Below are positions 1-15,000 of a stretch of DNA of 64,000 nt, piece after piece (positions within the stretch are counted from its first letter, which is position 1; each line of letters opens with the position of its first letter). The notes beneath the pieces were generated by a model. The model had not been told where the DNA came from. It did not search any database and saw only the letters and a program-made list of their open reading frames with translations. The stretch is from Brugia malayi (lineage: Eukaryota; Nematoda; Chromadorea; Rhabditida; Onchocercidae): positions 6,266,187 through 6,330,186 of the forward strand of contig NW_025062475.1 of assembly GCF_000002995.4 (NCBI RefSeq), read 5' to 3'. The position numbers and the translations under genes are program-made.

Positions 1-23
1 ATTTCACATCGCAACACGCAATC

Positions 24-3000
24 ATGGTACGATCAAGGCAGTTGTCCGAGGTGAGCTTTTTTTTCATTTGATTGAATTAAGAATCAGGCGACATATGACT
101 ATGACGAAGGCTTAGAAATAAAGTGTTATAGCTAATGGAAAAATTTATTAGCTAATTTGCAAAATGTAAAGTCAAATATGAAATGTTTGAAGTATCGGTT
201 TGATAATCGTTCATGAGTGCTTATAGATTTCATTTGCTTCTCGCTAAAAAAAAAACTTCGGAAGTCCTAATTTTGAAGCTTAATTATAAACTACATAATA
301 GCATTAATTTTGCCACGGAATCCTTTTTCTGAGAATAGAAACTTCTAATTTTCATAATACTTTTCCCGTTCTGTCCTTTTTTTGATTTAAATACATTTTT
401 GTATGACAAAAGAGATTGAAGTATTAACGGTGAGACTAATGTCATTCTTCTCATGCATAATGATACATTGAGACTGTGTGCACATTTCTTTAGAAGAGCG
501 GTGTAAATTGCAATTGACCTTGTGTGCAACGCTGGGAAAATCTCTCCAACTTCTCTAATGAGATTTTAAATCTTATTTCATTATCCTTTGATGATTAAAG
601 ATGATTCTGTTCTATTTTGCTCCTTATGACACTTTTTCTCCCTCTGAAGAGCTTCTTCTTCCCCACTTACAGTTTAAACCGATAAGAGGTGAATAAGATG
701 CTAAAATCTACTATCAAGAAATAGACACATATGAAGTAAGTTTTTCGAGACCTATAATAACACCTATAATTGCTTGGCTCGGATAATTTGTTATTAACAT
801 TAATTATATTATTAACTGATGTGATTATTTATTGATATAATTAATATGACTATCATTCATATTCAGCACCTTCTCAGCCTTGAAGCTTTTGAAAAGTGCA
901 AAACTATGTTATGAGACATAATAAAATAAAGCATTATTACAGTGCAGGTTATATTAACACAGAATTATTCTAGCAGTATCATTTAACCAGTTACTTTATA
1001 ATGTTCACAAATTATGTCTCGATCTGTAATGAAAGTGGTGGTTGGAAAGACTACAAAAACTTCGGAAGTCCTAATTTTAAAAACAAATAATTTAGCGAAC
1101 TATATCTGGCAAACATTTCTTAGAGTATAATAGTATTTCAGTAATACTAGAGGTTCTTTCTTCTCAACTTATGACTTAACCAATAAGCTGCAGTATGAAA
1201 TAAAATGTTAAATATCCATTAGTTCAAAAAGCAAACGCTGAAATGATATGACATGAGTAATTAGTTTCATTTTAAATTAATGCTTTTGATTCTACTGAAG
1301 ATTTTCTAATGATCACTCCTATCTGCTGACGCTATTTACTGCTTGCTTTCGATTATCTTTATTAGGACACTCTCCAATTATTTTAAATTTAATCAGTTCT
1401 GATTAAATTTTAATTTGGTTAATATCATATCATCTCTTTTCTTTCTCTCTCTCCCCCTCTCTCTCTTTCTCTCTCTAATTCACTATAGGAATAACCTTCT
1501 CCATTGCTTTTATAGCACTCCCGTTTCCTCTTCTTCTCTTGTACACTGTTATCATCTCCATATTTTCCAAACATCTTAGTAGCATCAAGGCCTTCTCTGG
1601 ATTCACCCATCCCAAGTTTGTTGCGGTGGAAGCAGAAGATGAAATTAAGTCTGTCAAACTTTTTCCAGAATTTTTTTGAAGTGGACAGAATTTCTGAGCT
1701 TACTCTGCTGCAAAGACATCTGTCTGCATCACCTAAAGCTAGTACATGCGATTTATTCAAAGCGAAACAACAAACATTCTCACCCCTAAAATGAAACATA
1801 AATTCACCTTTTGGAAGAATTCAATGAGTGGTCACCAAGAATGTTCTGGAAAGAGAATTACAAATCCTTCGATTCCTAATCCCTGTTCATGCCAGGAAGG
1901 ATTTAGACCCCTACCAAACAGATATAAATAAAACTAATAAAAAACGGCTTAATGGGAACACATTTGCGTATTCTAGTTTCGAGTGTTACTAGTCATAATT
2001 TCATATATGTCTAGTTTTTAAGTTACCGAATTCACCAAATTCTAGGCTATTGAAAAGCACACATATCCAATGATAAAAGCTAAAATATATCATTCGAAAT
2101 TGTGCTGATCTACTTTTTCCTTTAATGTAGCTATGTAACTAGAAGGCGTTAAAGATTCTTCAAGCTATAGCTATAGACAAAAATAATCACTGTTGAACAG
2201 TGATGAAAAATATTTGCCGAGAAATTATAGATGAACGTTTTTAAAATTCCTAAATCTATCCAGTATCTCTGTTTCTTTCAGCACCTGGAAAAGATATCGA
2301 CCTACTACATTTGTTAGTTTTTCTGAGGGAAACTGTAATTTTCCTTAGTTGAGTAATTCAGTCATTGCATGCACAATTAAAATTCTTTCTATACAACGGG
2401 GATGATAGGTGTATATGGAAAGTATTGTAAATCACTCGATTTGATATTTGTTCATTTTATTTCACTAGTACCGTTTACCATTAAATCAACTGGCTTGTTG
2501 AGAATCCGAACAATCAATAAAAATAAACTTATGTTATCATTCACTTCTTTTGGATGTAAACATTGTTCAATAACTGGCTTGGTCAGTTATGTTACACTGG
2601 CACAGTTGAGTCTTCCCTCGAAAAGTCTGTATATGAATTACGAATTCAAAAGAACATCAGTCCATCATTTATTTGGAATCTAATAATGAGTGAAACCGAA
2701 AGAAAGGTTTGCAGATAGTCAGTTGGTAAAGAAATGAATTAGAAGAGTCGACTCTGTAATGCTAGTAAAATTATCAATGGATTATACGAATGAATGTCTT
2801 TATTTAGTTTTTTGTTTTTGTTTAAAAGTAAAGCAGGAAGCATAAACGCTATGAGAACTTGTTTTTATTTCAATTTAACTTGTAAACTGCTTGTGAATGT
2901 TGTTTCCATTCAGTACATAAGATGATTAATTGTTTTACAAACAATTTTCGTAGTTTTTGTTTCTGATTCAAGAAATATCCTCTGAAACTAAAAATAAAGT

Positions 3001-6000
3001 CTCTCCAACTTATGCATCCTAAATAAATATGTTCATAATGATTAGAGTAGCGTTTAAGTAACAATTATGTAACGTTTGAGCTTCATACAATTACAATTAC
3101 TTTAAATAAACGTGAAATTGAAGTAATGGTCTTAGTCGTGTTGAAGTACAGATCATTCCAGATAGCGAGCTTGATGGACGAATCAGTATCCGATCAACCG
3201 ACACTAAAACGTTTCTCACGATACAATCAGTCGATGCATTCACGACCGTCATCTCACACGTGTAACATACAGCCAGGTTCTTCTCAGCAGCAGCAACCGC
3301 ATACGTGTTCTAAAATGTATGATACTTGAATTATGCTTGGTATAAAACGGACCAATTTGCTAGATTAATTATCCAAAGATTATATAAGTAAGTAACATCC
3401 ATTAAATAACCGGACTTCTTAGACTATTGAAACTTCAGCTTATTGACACTCCAAAATTTTCGAGGTTAAAATTATTAAATATTTGGAAAACTTTCAGGTT
3501 GCTGCAGAAATAATTACGTTTTTTTGCATTGTTAAACACTGCTATTTTATATTAGACATTCAAATATGTGTAACTAAGTTATATATCATTTTGATACACA
3601 TTTCTTGCTTTAATAATTTGTTACTTACCCTTTATTTTGGACAGGGAAATTATATCAAGTAAAAAAAACCAAATTCATTCTTCAGTTTTCATAAAGCAAC
3701 GAAAGCAACTTGCAATACCGACAGCACATTCGGTGTAGTAACTTACTTTGTAGGACATTTCAAATGGATTTTTATAGAATTCGTTCTGTGTGTCTGTACA
3801 TCATTGTTTATGTAGTGTTTCAAGGGCTCTCATCTGCTTCCCTATCAGCAAGAACATTAAATTTTTAGAAAATTTATTCGTATCTGTGAGATGTAACAAT
3901 TAGCGGTTACTACACTAAAAGATTAACAAACACACTTTGTCTAAGAAAAAATATCGAAAACACCCCCTATGACTATTGAAATATTAATGTTATGCTCTTT
4001 TCATAAATGAAAATTAGTTTGTCCTATTTACTATTCTTTTAGATACTTCCATTAAACGTAAGAATTGTAAATTTGTAAAAAGAAACCAATATAATTGCAG
4101 TAGCGGTCGATTGAAAACAGGATTCTTTAGCGGAAATTGGACATTACGCGGTAAAAAAGAACAAAAAATGCGTCCATCTGTGCATGACATAACTGTCGTA
4201 CAGACTGGAAAGCCGTAAGTATTTATTTACTGATTTATTCGCTCCATTTTATTGGTATATCTAATATGCACTCGTGGATTTTAAATTTAAACCAGTCTTA
4301 GCACCGGAATCACTTCAATAACTTAATTCTGTGCTGTAACTCCTTCTACATGCTTGAAGCAATTCAGAAGACTATAAACAAAGATTACATAGAGCAGCTT
4401 AGCATTAGCTTTTAAGGTCGTTGTTTACAAGAATGCTAACCCTATCAAGATTCAGTCGTTTGACAACGTGATATGCCATTCTTGAATGCTTTTCAATGCT
4501 GTATGCCAATATCGTTGAAGGCACAGCTTTTCTTCATTTCTGATTAAACAGATTTGAACATTCTGTTGAATGTTGCAGGAGCAGGCGATTTTCGCATGCA
4601 ACATCAAATTTGTTAATTGGTATTAATAATGAAAAATTCAGGTCAACAAATTTAGCAACAGCGCAACAGCAGATTCGTCGTTAGTATCAGCTGATCGGAC
4701 CAGATTGAGCTTTCCATTGCCATTCCAAGAGCACTTCCATTATGATCAGTGCTATCGTGTAAATAGTCCGGGTCTATTCATAATGACCATCTCGTCTCAA
4801 TAAATGACCATTGGATATTACCAAATTCTCCCCATCGCAAAAATTTTATATCTGTGTTTCATAAAATCTTCTCTAAAGTTTACAAAATTATTTAAAACCA
4901 ATTATTGGAGTCGGAAGATAAACAAGCAGAAAATGTTATTCTAAGGAAATGTTTTACATAGTGTCATCAATTACCGAACTTCAACTAATGAAAACAGAAT
5001 AGTCTGATGGTCGATAACGTGATCTTCCAGGAGACCACTCTAAGCAGTCATGATAATACTAACTGTTACTAATTCGTTGATAGAATACGCTCAATATCAT
5101 TATAAGCAGAGACTTTGTCATTATTTGATTATAAAAGGATGATCTCATGCTTAGTGACCGATATATTAGACTATGCCACAAACTTTCAACGTTTGCATTC
5201 ATTCCTATTTAAACACCAAATTCTGTATAGGTCACTGTTTTACATTTCCATAATTTAAATTATTAGCTATCCAAAAGATGTGATTTCTCTGTAAATCTCC
5301 AACTTATCAAAAAACCTCCGACTTAACAAATTTTGTTTTGAATTTGTTGTATTTCCATTTTAACTAAGTTTAAAGCTGTAGAATTTTTCATGATTTTGCT
5401 AAAAATAATAGGTCGAATCATATAAAAGAGAAATAAGAGGAAAAATGGAAAAGTGAATTTGCAGATAAAATGCGACGAGGTCATTGCATTTTAATTTCTT
5501 TGTTGCATTTGTTTTTTGCTACAGTTCACTTAAAATTATCAGTTTGATGAACTTTTCGGTCCATTATTCTCCTTTCCTTATTCCAAATTTCATTCTTTTG
5601 AAATATTTCATACAATAATTGCGTTTTCCTGTTCCGCCCTCATTTCTTAGTGATAATATGCTTCATTCTCCACAGAACTATGACTCGTATTTACTTTCCA
5701 TTATCTCCCGAGAGTAATGCTCACTGCTTCTCAGTGAGTAAACAAATCATATTAGCCAAATACACTAGTTTAATCGAATTGCGCTTCCGGTAAAATACTT
5801 TTACTTTCTTGAATAATATAGCAAACATAATACCATCCAATACAGATTGATCCTACGTGTAAATGCAATAGAAGTGATAATCCTTTGATTTATTAACATT
5901 TTAATGTATGACATCGAAATCTCAAAGTTTTAAGTATTTAAAAAGAATTAACTATTGATGGGATTAGAACAAGAATGAAAAATTTTTGAATTCCAGTCGT

Positions 6001-9000
6001 CATTATGCAGCTAATATAGCAAATTGGGTATGTTTCCTGAACATTTCCAAATGAAACACTCATCGACTATTTTGAATTACGATTGCCGTTGTCTTTCCTT
6101 ACTTGTTAACTAACATTCATTCTCGTTATAAAAGAATGAATTGTTCTTAGTTGTGTCTTCAAAAATAATTGAGCTTTTATGCATTAATTATTGTAACTAA
6201 TATAATTTAAATTTTAAAAAACTTCAACTATTGAGTTTTCTATTTCTATTCAAGTATATTTTGATTCTAGCACTCCTTCTCTTTGTCTCTTGTTTTTCCT
6301 TATTTTATGATTAATAACTGAAGAAAGATATTATAACGTCGAGGGATAATGTAGTGTAAAGGAAGTAAGATCAAATTTAGCTACCATACATTACTGTTTA
6401 CAATAATAGCTGAGAATTAAATTTCTGGTGCAAATGTTTGACAATTACACCAATTGACCAATTCATTAGATATTTAATAAAATAGTTAGAGGCTTTAATA
6501 GTTAAAGATTTTCGATTAATTAATTTATAGATTAGCAAAGTTTAACTGCGTGATTTGCGTCACATTTTTTTGAAGTAATTTAAATCATTTTTGTAATTTA
6601 AATCATTTTTGGACCCCAGAACATGAGATAAGTGAAGTTTATGATAACATCCTTTTCTCATATCTGTTTTCTTCAAGCTATAAGATGTATTAAATTATCG
6701 GTTTTATTCTGACTTTGAGTGAAAAAGTACTGTTACAATAAAATGACTTATTAATGGATTTGTTGGCTGCAAATGTCTTCCGATGATTGCGATATACACC
6801 TTTTCATTTCAATACTTCAGCAATTTTGTCCATGGCACATCATCTGTAATAAATTATTAAAAAGCTACCGGTTTATTGGTTTCGTTCACTCCTTTCCTTA
6901 CAAAAGATAACATCAACTCAAGACAACGATTCATATTTCGCTAAATGAAATGTTTTAAATTATTTACTTCTTAGACTATCTATTAATATGTAAAATTATT
7001 AAAAAACTTAATTCGTAATTTGCAGATCAGACAAGTTTTATGATGAATCGAAAAGAGAATCAGTACGAACACCAGAAGAAATAGTTCAGACTACAATAGC
7101 TCCACTGCAGTTCGCCCGCGTTTCCGAGAATTTTAATTTTTCGACAAAAGATCCTTCCATAGCAACTAGGCCACTTGGAGGTATCATTCCAGTTGGACTG
7201 GCAATTTGCAATAATCGGAATCAGTTTTCTTTTTTTGATATGTTTCTACATTTTAGAGAAAGCGCTTGAAATGCCGAAAGGCTTAATCAGTACAGTATTT
7301 TCGTGGAATATAGTCTAAACCATGAGAACATTATTTTTTTGGTTGTTATTAATAGGTATGCTTGACTGTAAAATACAGTGTAATGATGGAGTGCTGTAGA
7401 ATTTTATAAGCATAGTTGGAGATACAGTTAAAATCAATAAAAAACAGAAAGTGTAATATTTACCAATACAGCGTAGTTAAAAAGAAATTTCATTTAGACT
7501 AATAATAGTTTGATTCAATAAATTTGATTAATTGAGTCGTCGAATAATTTATGAAGCTGAGGATATGAAATCAAAAAAAGAGAGAAGTGAATCTACAGAG
7601 ACGTAATTTTGTCGTATTTTAAGAAGAGTAAAAAAAGGGGAAGAAACTCTGTCTTATAATTTATCACTGAGGTTGCTGATTATTATTGATTACTCTAAGA
7701 TCAAGAAACAGATTTCAAAGGCCACGACAAGCTAGTGTGTCATTGTTTTTGTAAGACTTATACGGTGAAATCAATTTAGGAAATAAGACAGTTCGTTTCA
7801 TACTCTGTTTGACTTTGCTGGAAACGTAGAAAAAAGGACCTTTAGGTTATTAAATCATCAATGAAATTATGAAGTTAAAGACGGAGGAAAGATACTTGGA
7901 ATACATTAACTCAGCTTGAGACATTTTCAAGAGATGAGCAATAATGAAATGAGAAACACTGCTTTCCCGGACTTGGAACCACTCGTTTATATTTGTAATT
8001 GTTTTTTTTCTCTTTTTTTAAGGTATGGTTGACTGCGTGAATCAGAGCTTGTTGCGACATCAGATAAAATGAACTGACCTTTAAAATTTCAAATGAAAGA
8101 AGGAGAAGGAATAGTAGGGATAGAGATGTTGTGGAAAGTAATGAAATCAGAGAAAAATAGAAATCATTTTAAATCATATCTGTTTATTTGTTGCTAATTT
8201 GGGTAAGAATGGACACACTCAGTGACAGTTTGAAAATCCTTATATATATATATTTGAAGGATAGGTAGAAAAACCACGTTTTTACTTTTCCGGAAAAGGA
8301 AACAAAAATTGTGACCTGGAAGTATTTTTGGTCATGTTGTAAATTCTCACTTCCTCGTTTTCTTGAATTAAGCTGGAAATTTTTATGCCTTATTTTTGGT
8401 CACTGAGTAAATGTTATATATTCTTAATTATGCATGATAATTTAGCATCCTTAAATAATGATAACTATTGAGTAATTTCATTTTCATCGTTTTTTTCGTG
8501 TAATTTTTATGCAAACTGTCCTTTATCTAACAGTAAAAGGTTTGTATAGCTGTTAGTTGCATGATCGAAGTATTTTTTCATTTTTCGATAACTCCATCTT
8601 TTTTCTCAAAAGTTTGCCATGTTTATTTCAATACTTAAATCTTCTTATTATTTCATTATCTAAAAAAAAAAAGATAATTGTAATTCTTTCCAGAAAGATA
8701 AACAATTTAACGTTTGATTGAAACCATTCTTTTTGGTGCAAAAATTAAATATCATCCGGTTGTCATTCACTCGTACCAACAGTTTGCAGCTTGCAGCTGT
8801 TGAACATTTTTTCAGTATTTCTTTTTTTGATAAACCAGTTGTTAGAAGGATGGCGGGGACAGAAGAAAACTTTATAAATGTACGATAAATACAATCCTCT
8901 TTAATGTTTTTTCTTTCATTTTCTACTTTTCATTCATTATATCTTTTCTTCTTTCTTAACAATTTCGTAATTATTTGATTAAAAAAGCCAAACATCTGTG

Positions 9001-12000
9001 CACAAGCATAGGAATAATTTAATTCAATTAGGAAATAATCACTTAGTACAAATAATCCAAAAGTTTCAGGATCATTCATAAGATGATTAAATACCGCAAA
9101 AATGAAAACAAAAATAATACTTTATTAAGAAAAGTACGATCCTTCTAGCATATTTAATATATCATTCCATTCTTACCGTATCATCATTTGCCATCTATCA
9201 GACGTCATGACCTCTGAAAACTAGAGTAGCATTCCTATGCAAGTATTACTCATATTTCAAAATAATTCGTCTACTTCTTCAATAGTATGCTGGAAATAAA
9301 TAAACGACTGTGAGGTTTTAATTTCTTCCTTTCCCCTTTTCACTTCTCACAGATCGCTCAGGCCTATCAGATATGCCGTGTCAAATCTTTTAAGAGCTTT
9401 TCCATTGTCATGGAAATCGGATTCTTCGACCAATGTCTTCGGCCATATTCTCTTACGTTAGCTTAATAAGTAGATTTTGTTTTCTACGTAATTTCTTATT
9501 TGTCATCCCAGTGCAGAATTCATTTAACACTACTCCAAATCTAAGCAACGACAACAGATACACTTGAAAAGCTAAGTCATACTTTTTAAGTCATTGGCCG
9601 TTTTCCAAAGAGCCAAAGTAACTTAGACAATACCTGTGGCCTAATGATAAGGAAGAGCCACTGTGCATGTATGGAAATGCAACTTGTCATTATCACTTCT
9701 AACCTTATCATCATCATTATTATATCATTACATTTCCTTATTATTATCAATTCTATTAAACATATTTCACACTTCCTTAATTACATTATACGCCATGTTG
9801 CATATGGCTATTGTAGCATACTTTTTTACACTGTGCTTACTTTCGACCCTAATAGAATTGAATTGAGCAATTTCTTTCTCGCATCATTACATCCAAGGAA
9901 AAGTAAACTGCCGGAAGAAATATAGATAACGGAAAACCGATCAGACAAAATAGATGTCGAAACATTTCGTACCATTATCAAAAAGTTTACGTTTCTGTAT
10001 CCAATAACAAGGCATTTGGTAAACAATTTTATTGGTGAGGAATAGTTTTCGAGAAATAAGTTAATTTGTAAAAGATATTGAACAAAGAATTCTAAATTTT
10101 TTGCGGATTTTTTAGTTTGTTTTGAAATAAAATTTTCTTGCTGAAATAAGGTTTCTATAACATTTTAATTGATGCATTTATAGCATGCTTAGATGAACTT
10201 CTGCTATGATATGAGTACCATATCATTAATTAGTTTTTTAGGTAGGTATCCATTTTTGCTGTATGTTTATCTTTTAATCAAAGTCAAAATTGATATTGAA
10301 TAACGTTTCACCATCATCCAACGTGATGATTTGAACATTAAAGAAATATCTTCGATAAGCATATTTCTTTAAGTTTATTGTAATCTCAGGAATGTCTTTC
10401 TTTTCCTTTTAAAAAAATTACGAGGGAGTAGTTCTATGGATGGGACCCATTTTCATACGAAACACTAATGTCCTCGCTGACAATTCAATTAAAAAAAAAT
10501 TGTTCGCTTAAGTATTTGCCTCTTCTCACGAACTGTTACAATTTTAATCAATGAAATGGTATTGCAATGGGCCTATTCACATCTTTTACTACTTTTACCG
10601 TCACTGTTACTCCACTTCTATCATCGAGCAACTAGAAGGTCATCCTTCCTTTTTGATAGAAAAGAACATTTCTCAAAAAAACGTATCTAATTCTTCATTT
10701 CACCATAGTATCCTCTGTCCAAATGCTTTGTTTAATATCACCTTATTTATAAAAAGTGAACTATAATTGCCTTAAGAGTAGTTAACCTTCAATTTCGATT
10801 CGAATTATTACTTCATTCAATATCTTCCATCGTCTCATCACCACAACGAAGAAGATATTATTATCGCAATAGCTTCAATCGCATATTCCGAAGAGATCAT
10901 TTCAAAATTAGTTTCAATCTGTGTTAGATGGGAGTGTTTTTTCTCCGTAATAATTTTCGTCCTGACAATTAGTTATTTATAGCAGTGTGTCAGTATGATC
11001 CTCGGTATGGAAGGATCCGGGAAAATAGGTTTTACGTCTTTTCCATTCTCTTATTTTATGAGAAAATATCTTACTCTTCTCTAATATTACAATTTTTGGA
11101 CTTCTCTGTGAACATTTGCCGATCGCATTTGATTGATATGATATGCTGAAGTATATAGTAGCTTTTCGTCGCAGATCTGATTCACGTAAGTTACACTTTC
11201 AGTACACTATTAAATCTTTTTATTAAATAGGATAGGATGCAAATACACTCCTACTAATGCCAAAAAATCAATTTTAATTTTTCATCCTTACTTATCTGAA
11301 AGAATATTCAACAGATATTCTCATTTTTGAGTTCTTTCGATTCATCCCAGTGTCTTAGTATCGAATATCAGTTAACAAAAAATGTAATAAATTGTGATCA
11401 AATGATAAAATAAAACAGTAATTTTGTATTTAAGAACAACGGATAAAGCAAAAAAATAATAATAACTGATGAGAAACAGTAGTCATTTTGACAAAAGATA
11501 GAACCAATAATATTTCATTAATACACTTTAGACTCTTCCTGTATTTCTTGTTTCTTATGAGTTCATATTTTTACATTATTTTTACATAATATATTCCATA
11601 AGTGTTTGAAAATTGTTTTTTAGAACAAGTAACGGGTTGTCGTTTTCCGGTCTATGAAATATCGCAGCAGAATCGATTCGATGACTTTGTTGGTGATCAG
11701 AGGTTCTTTTTGTTCGTTAAATTAACATACTATTCTAAACTTTACTTGCTTATTTAACAGAAGTATTACATCTTGATCGTCCTATCTTGCCTAAATCACT
11801 GCTCCAAAAAAAAAAAAAAAAAAAAATTCTCTTTTCATGAAGTCTGTCTTTACAAAAAATTCAGTTGTGGAATAATTTGCGTCCAAATTATGTGATCTTT
11901 TCAAAACCCAAAACAAATTTCCAAATTAAAAGTAGTTTATTTCGTTTTTCTTCTTTCTAAATTGTATTATATCCAAATTCACTACGCATGTTTTACGTAA

Positions 12001-15000
12001 AATTTGAAGATGCAAAAATCCATAGAGCCAAACCATACTTTATCCTGCCCACTTACACTGTCAAAAAACTTTAGTTACGATCCAGGAAAAGTTCGTTCCT
12101 TTCCGTTCCGAGAGACGACAAATATTATAGCTCTAGTCCTTCCTTATTTAAGAAGCCGACTAAGATGTCGAATCGCTTATCTGTGAGATGATTGAAGAAA
12201 AGTTAATTATCTGAATTGCATAAATTTGATTAAATTTGAAGTACATAATTATAATCAATGCAAAATAGTAGAGTTACTCGTGTTATACTTTTCCAGTCAT
12301 CGAACATTGAGCCTGAAGAAGAGTGAAAGTTGTGATGATTTCGAACACAGTGGGTTACATTCTCAACTATGCAGAAATAATAATAATAATAAATTAATTG
12401 AATTTGGTGAAATAATGGAAACTAGTGAAGAATGTGATCCAATTTTGTCAACCACTCATACATACCCCATTGATGACATTATTGACAATGATGCTGACGA
12501 TGACGATGACAGTGGCGTACATCGCAGTGGTAAGTTTATCAGTAGTATATCAATTTGCTTGCTTTATAGAGTAACTAATTGTTTGGAAATGTTTAATGTT
12601 TATCTGTTTTAATAATAGAAATTACTGATTCATTAATGATGAAAATCAAATTTGAATTGCTAACCAACATTAATCCGCGAGAAATAATGAACTTCCCTGC
12701 AGTTTTAAGTTCTTATTCTTTTATTCAAACTTCTGCTTTTTTCCTGTTTTGAATAAATTTTTTAGAGATCTTTACAAGCAAATATTTGTAAGATTTTAGA
12801 AGCTATAAGCCGAATATAGATTTTTTTTTTTTTTTTTTTTGGTGAAGAAGTATGTCTTATTTGCAGTAAAAATTGCCTGAAATGTTACTTCGTTATCGAA
12901 AAAGGTCCTTGATAAAATATTCTTTCTTTAAGATTAGTTTCACTGATATGGGTCTAGCTATGGTATTGTACTAAAGGTAAAAAAATAGTTGTCCTCTAAT
13001 TAACTTTCGATTTCTTTCACCTATTTATAAAAGTCAGATGCTTTCACTACTGTAATTTTTTATTTTCACTATATTTTATTGATAACAGATAACCTTTGAT
13101 ATTGATTTTCGCCTGTTTTTTTGATTTTATCTGAAGATTTCTTATTTTAATAATATCAGGAATTTCAATAAGTTTTTTTTTGTCACTGTAGCGAGTCCAT
13201 AATTTTTTTAGTGAGAATACATTATTTCATTTAACATATCAAGGTTAGCGTCATGATTTAGATGTGAACAACTCATTTTAGTTGAAATTGACTGCTTGAT
13301 TATTACAAAACTTGGAAACAAGTCAACTTTTTGATAGTTTTTCACTAAGAACAAATGAAAATGAACAAATTATTTATTTAAGATCGTTTTCATCAAATGA
13401 TGGGTTTTAGGCGCTCCTCTTAAGAGTTTCTGTGATAAACAGCCAAAGTCAATCAATTTGAAATGCAATAGGAATGAGTATCTGTTAAAACTTCTCATGA
13501 CTTTGATTATAAAAGTTTTTTGGATGAGAATATGAACAGTATTGCAACTGGTCATTTCTTTCCTAGAAACAGTTAGTTGACAGTGTTGGACAAATAAACA
13601 GCTTACAACCAAGTGGTTTGTTAGAGTTTATGGACGGAAAAGATGAAAGCAGAAACTAGTTAATAACTTTTTTCGTCGAGACTGGATTCTCAATATTTTG
13701 GAAGGTCATTGTCTTCGAATCATCCTTTGACTTTGTATTTATCAGACATACAACTATACTTTTCATTAGTTAAACGTATATTAGCCAGTTATTCTTCTGC
13801 CATAAATTACCAGAGATTTTTATGAATTCTAATGATGAACTTTGAATTACTCAATGAATGGAATTTTAATTTCTCCTTGAATTTTATAATATATGCCAAA
13901 TATCTCCTTTACTTTTTCTTTTATTTATCCGCTCTTTCTCTAACTATTCATCTAATTAAATTTTAAGTTCGAATAAGAAATCATGAAATAATGAATTTCT
14001 TTATGGAGATCACCTTCTGCGGAGACACTCTATTATCTATGCAAATTATGTTATTTTAGATGAATCACGCTTTGGTATGATGAGACGCTTTGGTGGTATT
14101 AAGTCAGTTGGAGCAATTCGAAGGCAGTGGCATCGTCCCGTTGCTGAGGTAATTATTATTTCATTTTTCACTCTTATTCTCGTTCCTGCTTGTAAGTATT
14201 TTCCTCTTGTTTTGCAATTTTTGAAAAAATTCCTCAATTTTTTTTTTTTGGATTTCAATCGATTTTCATAGAAATCCCAAACAAATAATTTTGTTAACTG
14301 CTACTTCATACTTCATGTCAAGTAAGACTAACATATTCGTATGAATTTTAGGTTTTTCCAAATAATACTCACACTCGTAGTAGCAATAAAGGCGGTGGTT
14401 TTTCGTCAACAACTTCAAAGCATTTCTTCTGTACAGGAGAGCGTTCTCCAATGCTTCCCTCATCACTTAGTGAGTACTTGTTCCATACTATTCCTTTTTC
14501 ACTTGGCAAAAAATAGTCATTTCAGAAATTTTGTCTATTTTCATCACTTTTTCAGTTAAAAAAATTTACCACACATAAATGTTCATTGGCTAAAAATTGA
14601 TAACGTGAAATTACTTTTAAATTGATTAGCAGCAACTGCTACACATGAAGATTAAAGATTAAAGGGAAGTAAATATTTCTGTACCTTTCAAATGAATTAT
14701 GCATAAAATCATTTTCCGATTTTTCAATGAATAACAGATTGTCCAACCAAAATAACAAATGACTACATTTAATTGTAGAGTGATGCAAAGGTTAATTGGA
14801 CTTTTGTTCAGATTTTATTAAGTTAGAGGTGCTAGAAAGATGTTTAATTTATGATGTTTTCATCTCGTTATTTTTAAAAGATATTATGATATTTAATTTT
14901 CTATAAGATAAAAATTTGATATATTTCTAGTCTCAATCCACAGCAAAGGGACTACCCTGTACTCATAAATCTATTATCACTGCATAATCATGTATGATTT

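Larger units (their letters stand above)
51..3161. other. Long first intron or 5' region of the SAM/PDZ-like gene
   Basis: AT-rich. It holds the 24-bp direct repeats, the CT tract, and a 180-base segment at about 1475-1680 that is open on both strands. No recognised gene, RNA or transposon was seen. The assignment as an intron rests only on a GTGAGC donor at 51 and an in-phase acceptor at 3161. Confidence 0.45.

Noticed and set aside
9644..9925. Overlapping hydrophobic ORFs of 93 and 67 codons
   Set aside because: Both read the same T/A-rich DNA in two frames, rich in Ile, Leu and Ser. They lie inside an intron of the SAM/PDZ-like gene and have no family resemblance.
12821..12840. T20 run, with similar homopolymers at 11806-11826, 15695-15713 and 23830-23848, as transposon poly(A)/poly(T) tails
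   Set aside because: No target-site duplications or element bodies were seen beside them. Homopolymers are common throughout this DNA, mostly in introns.
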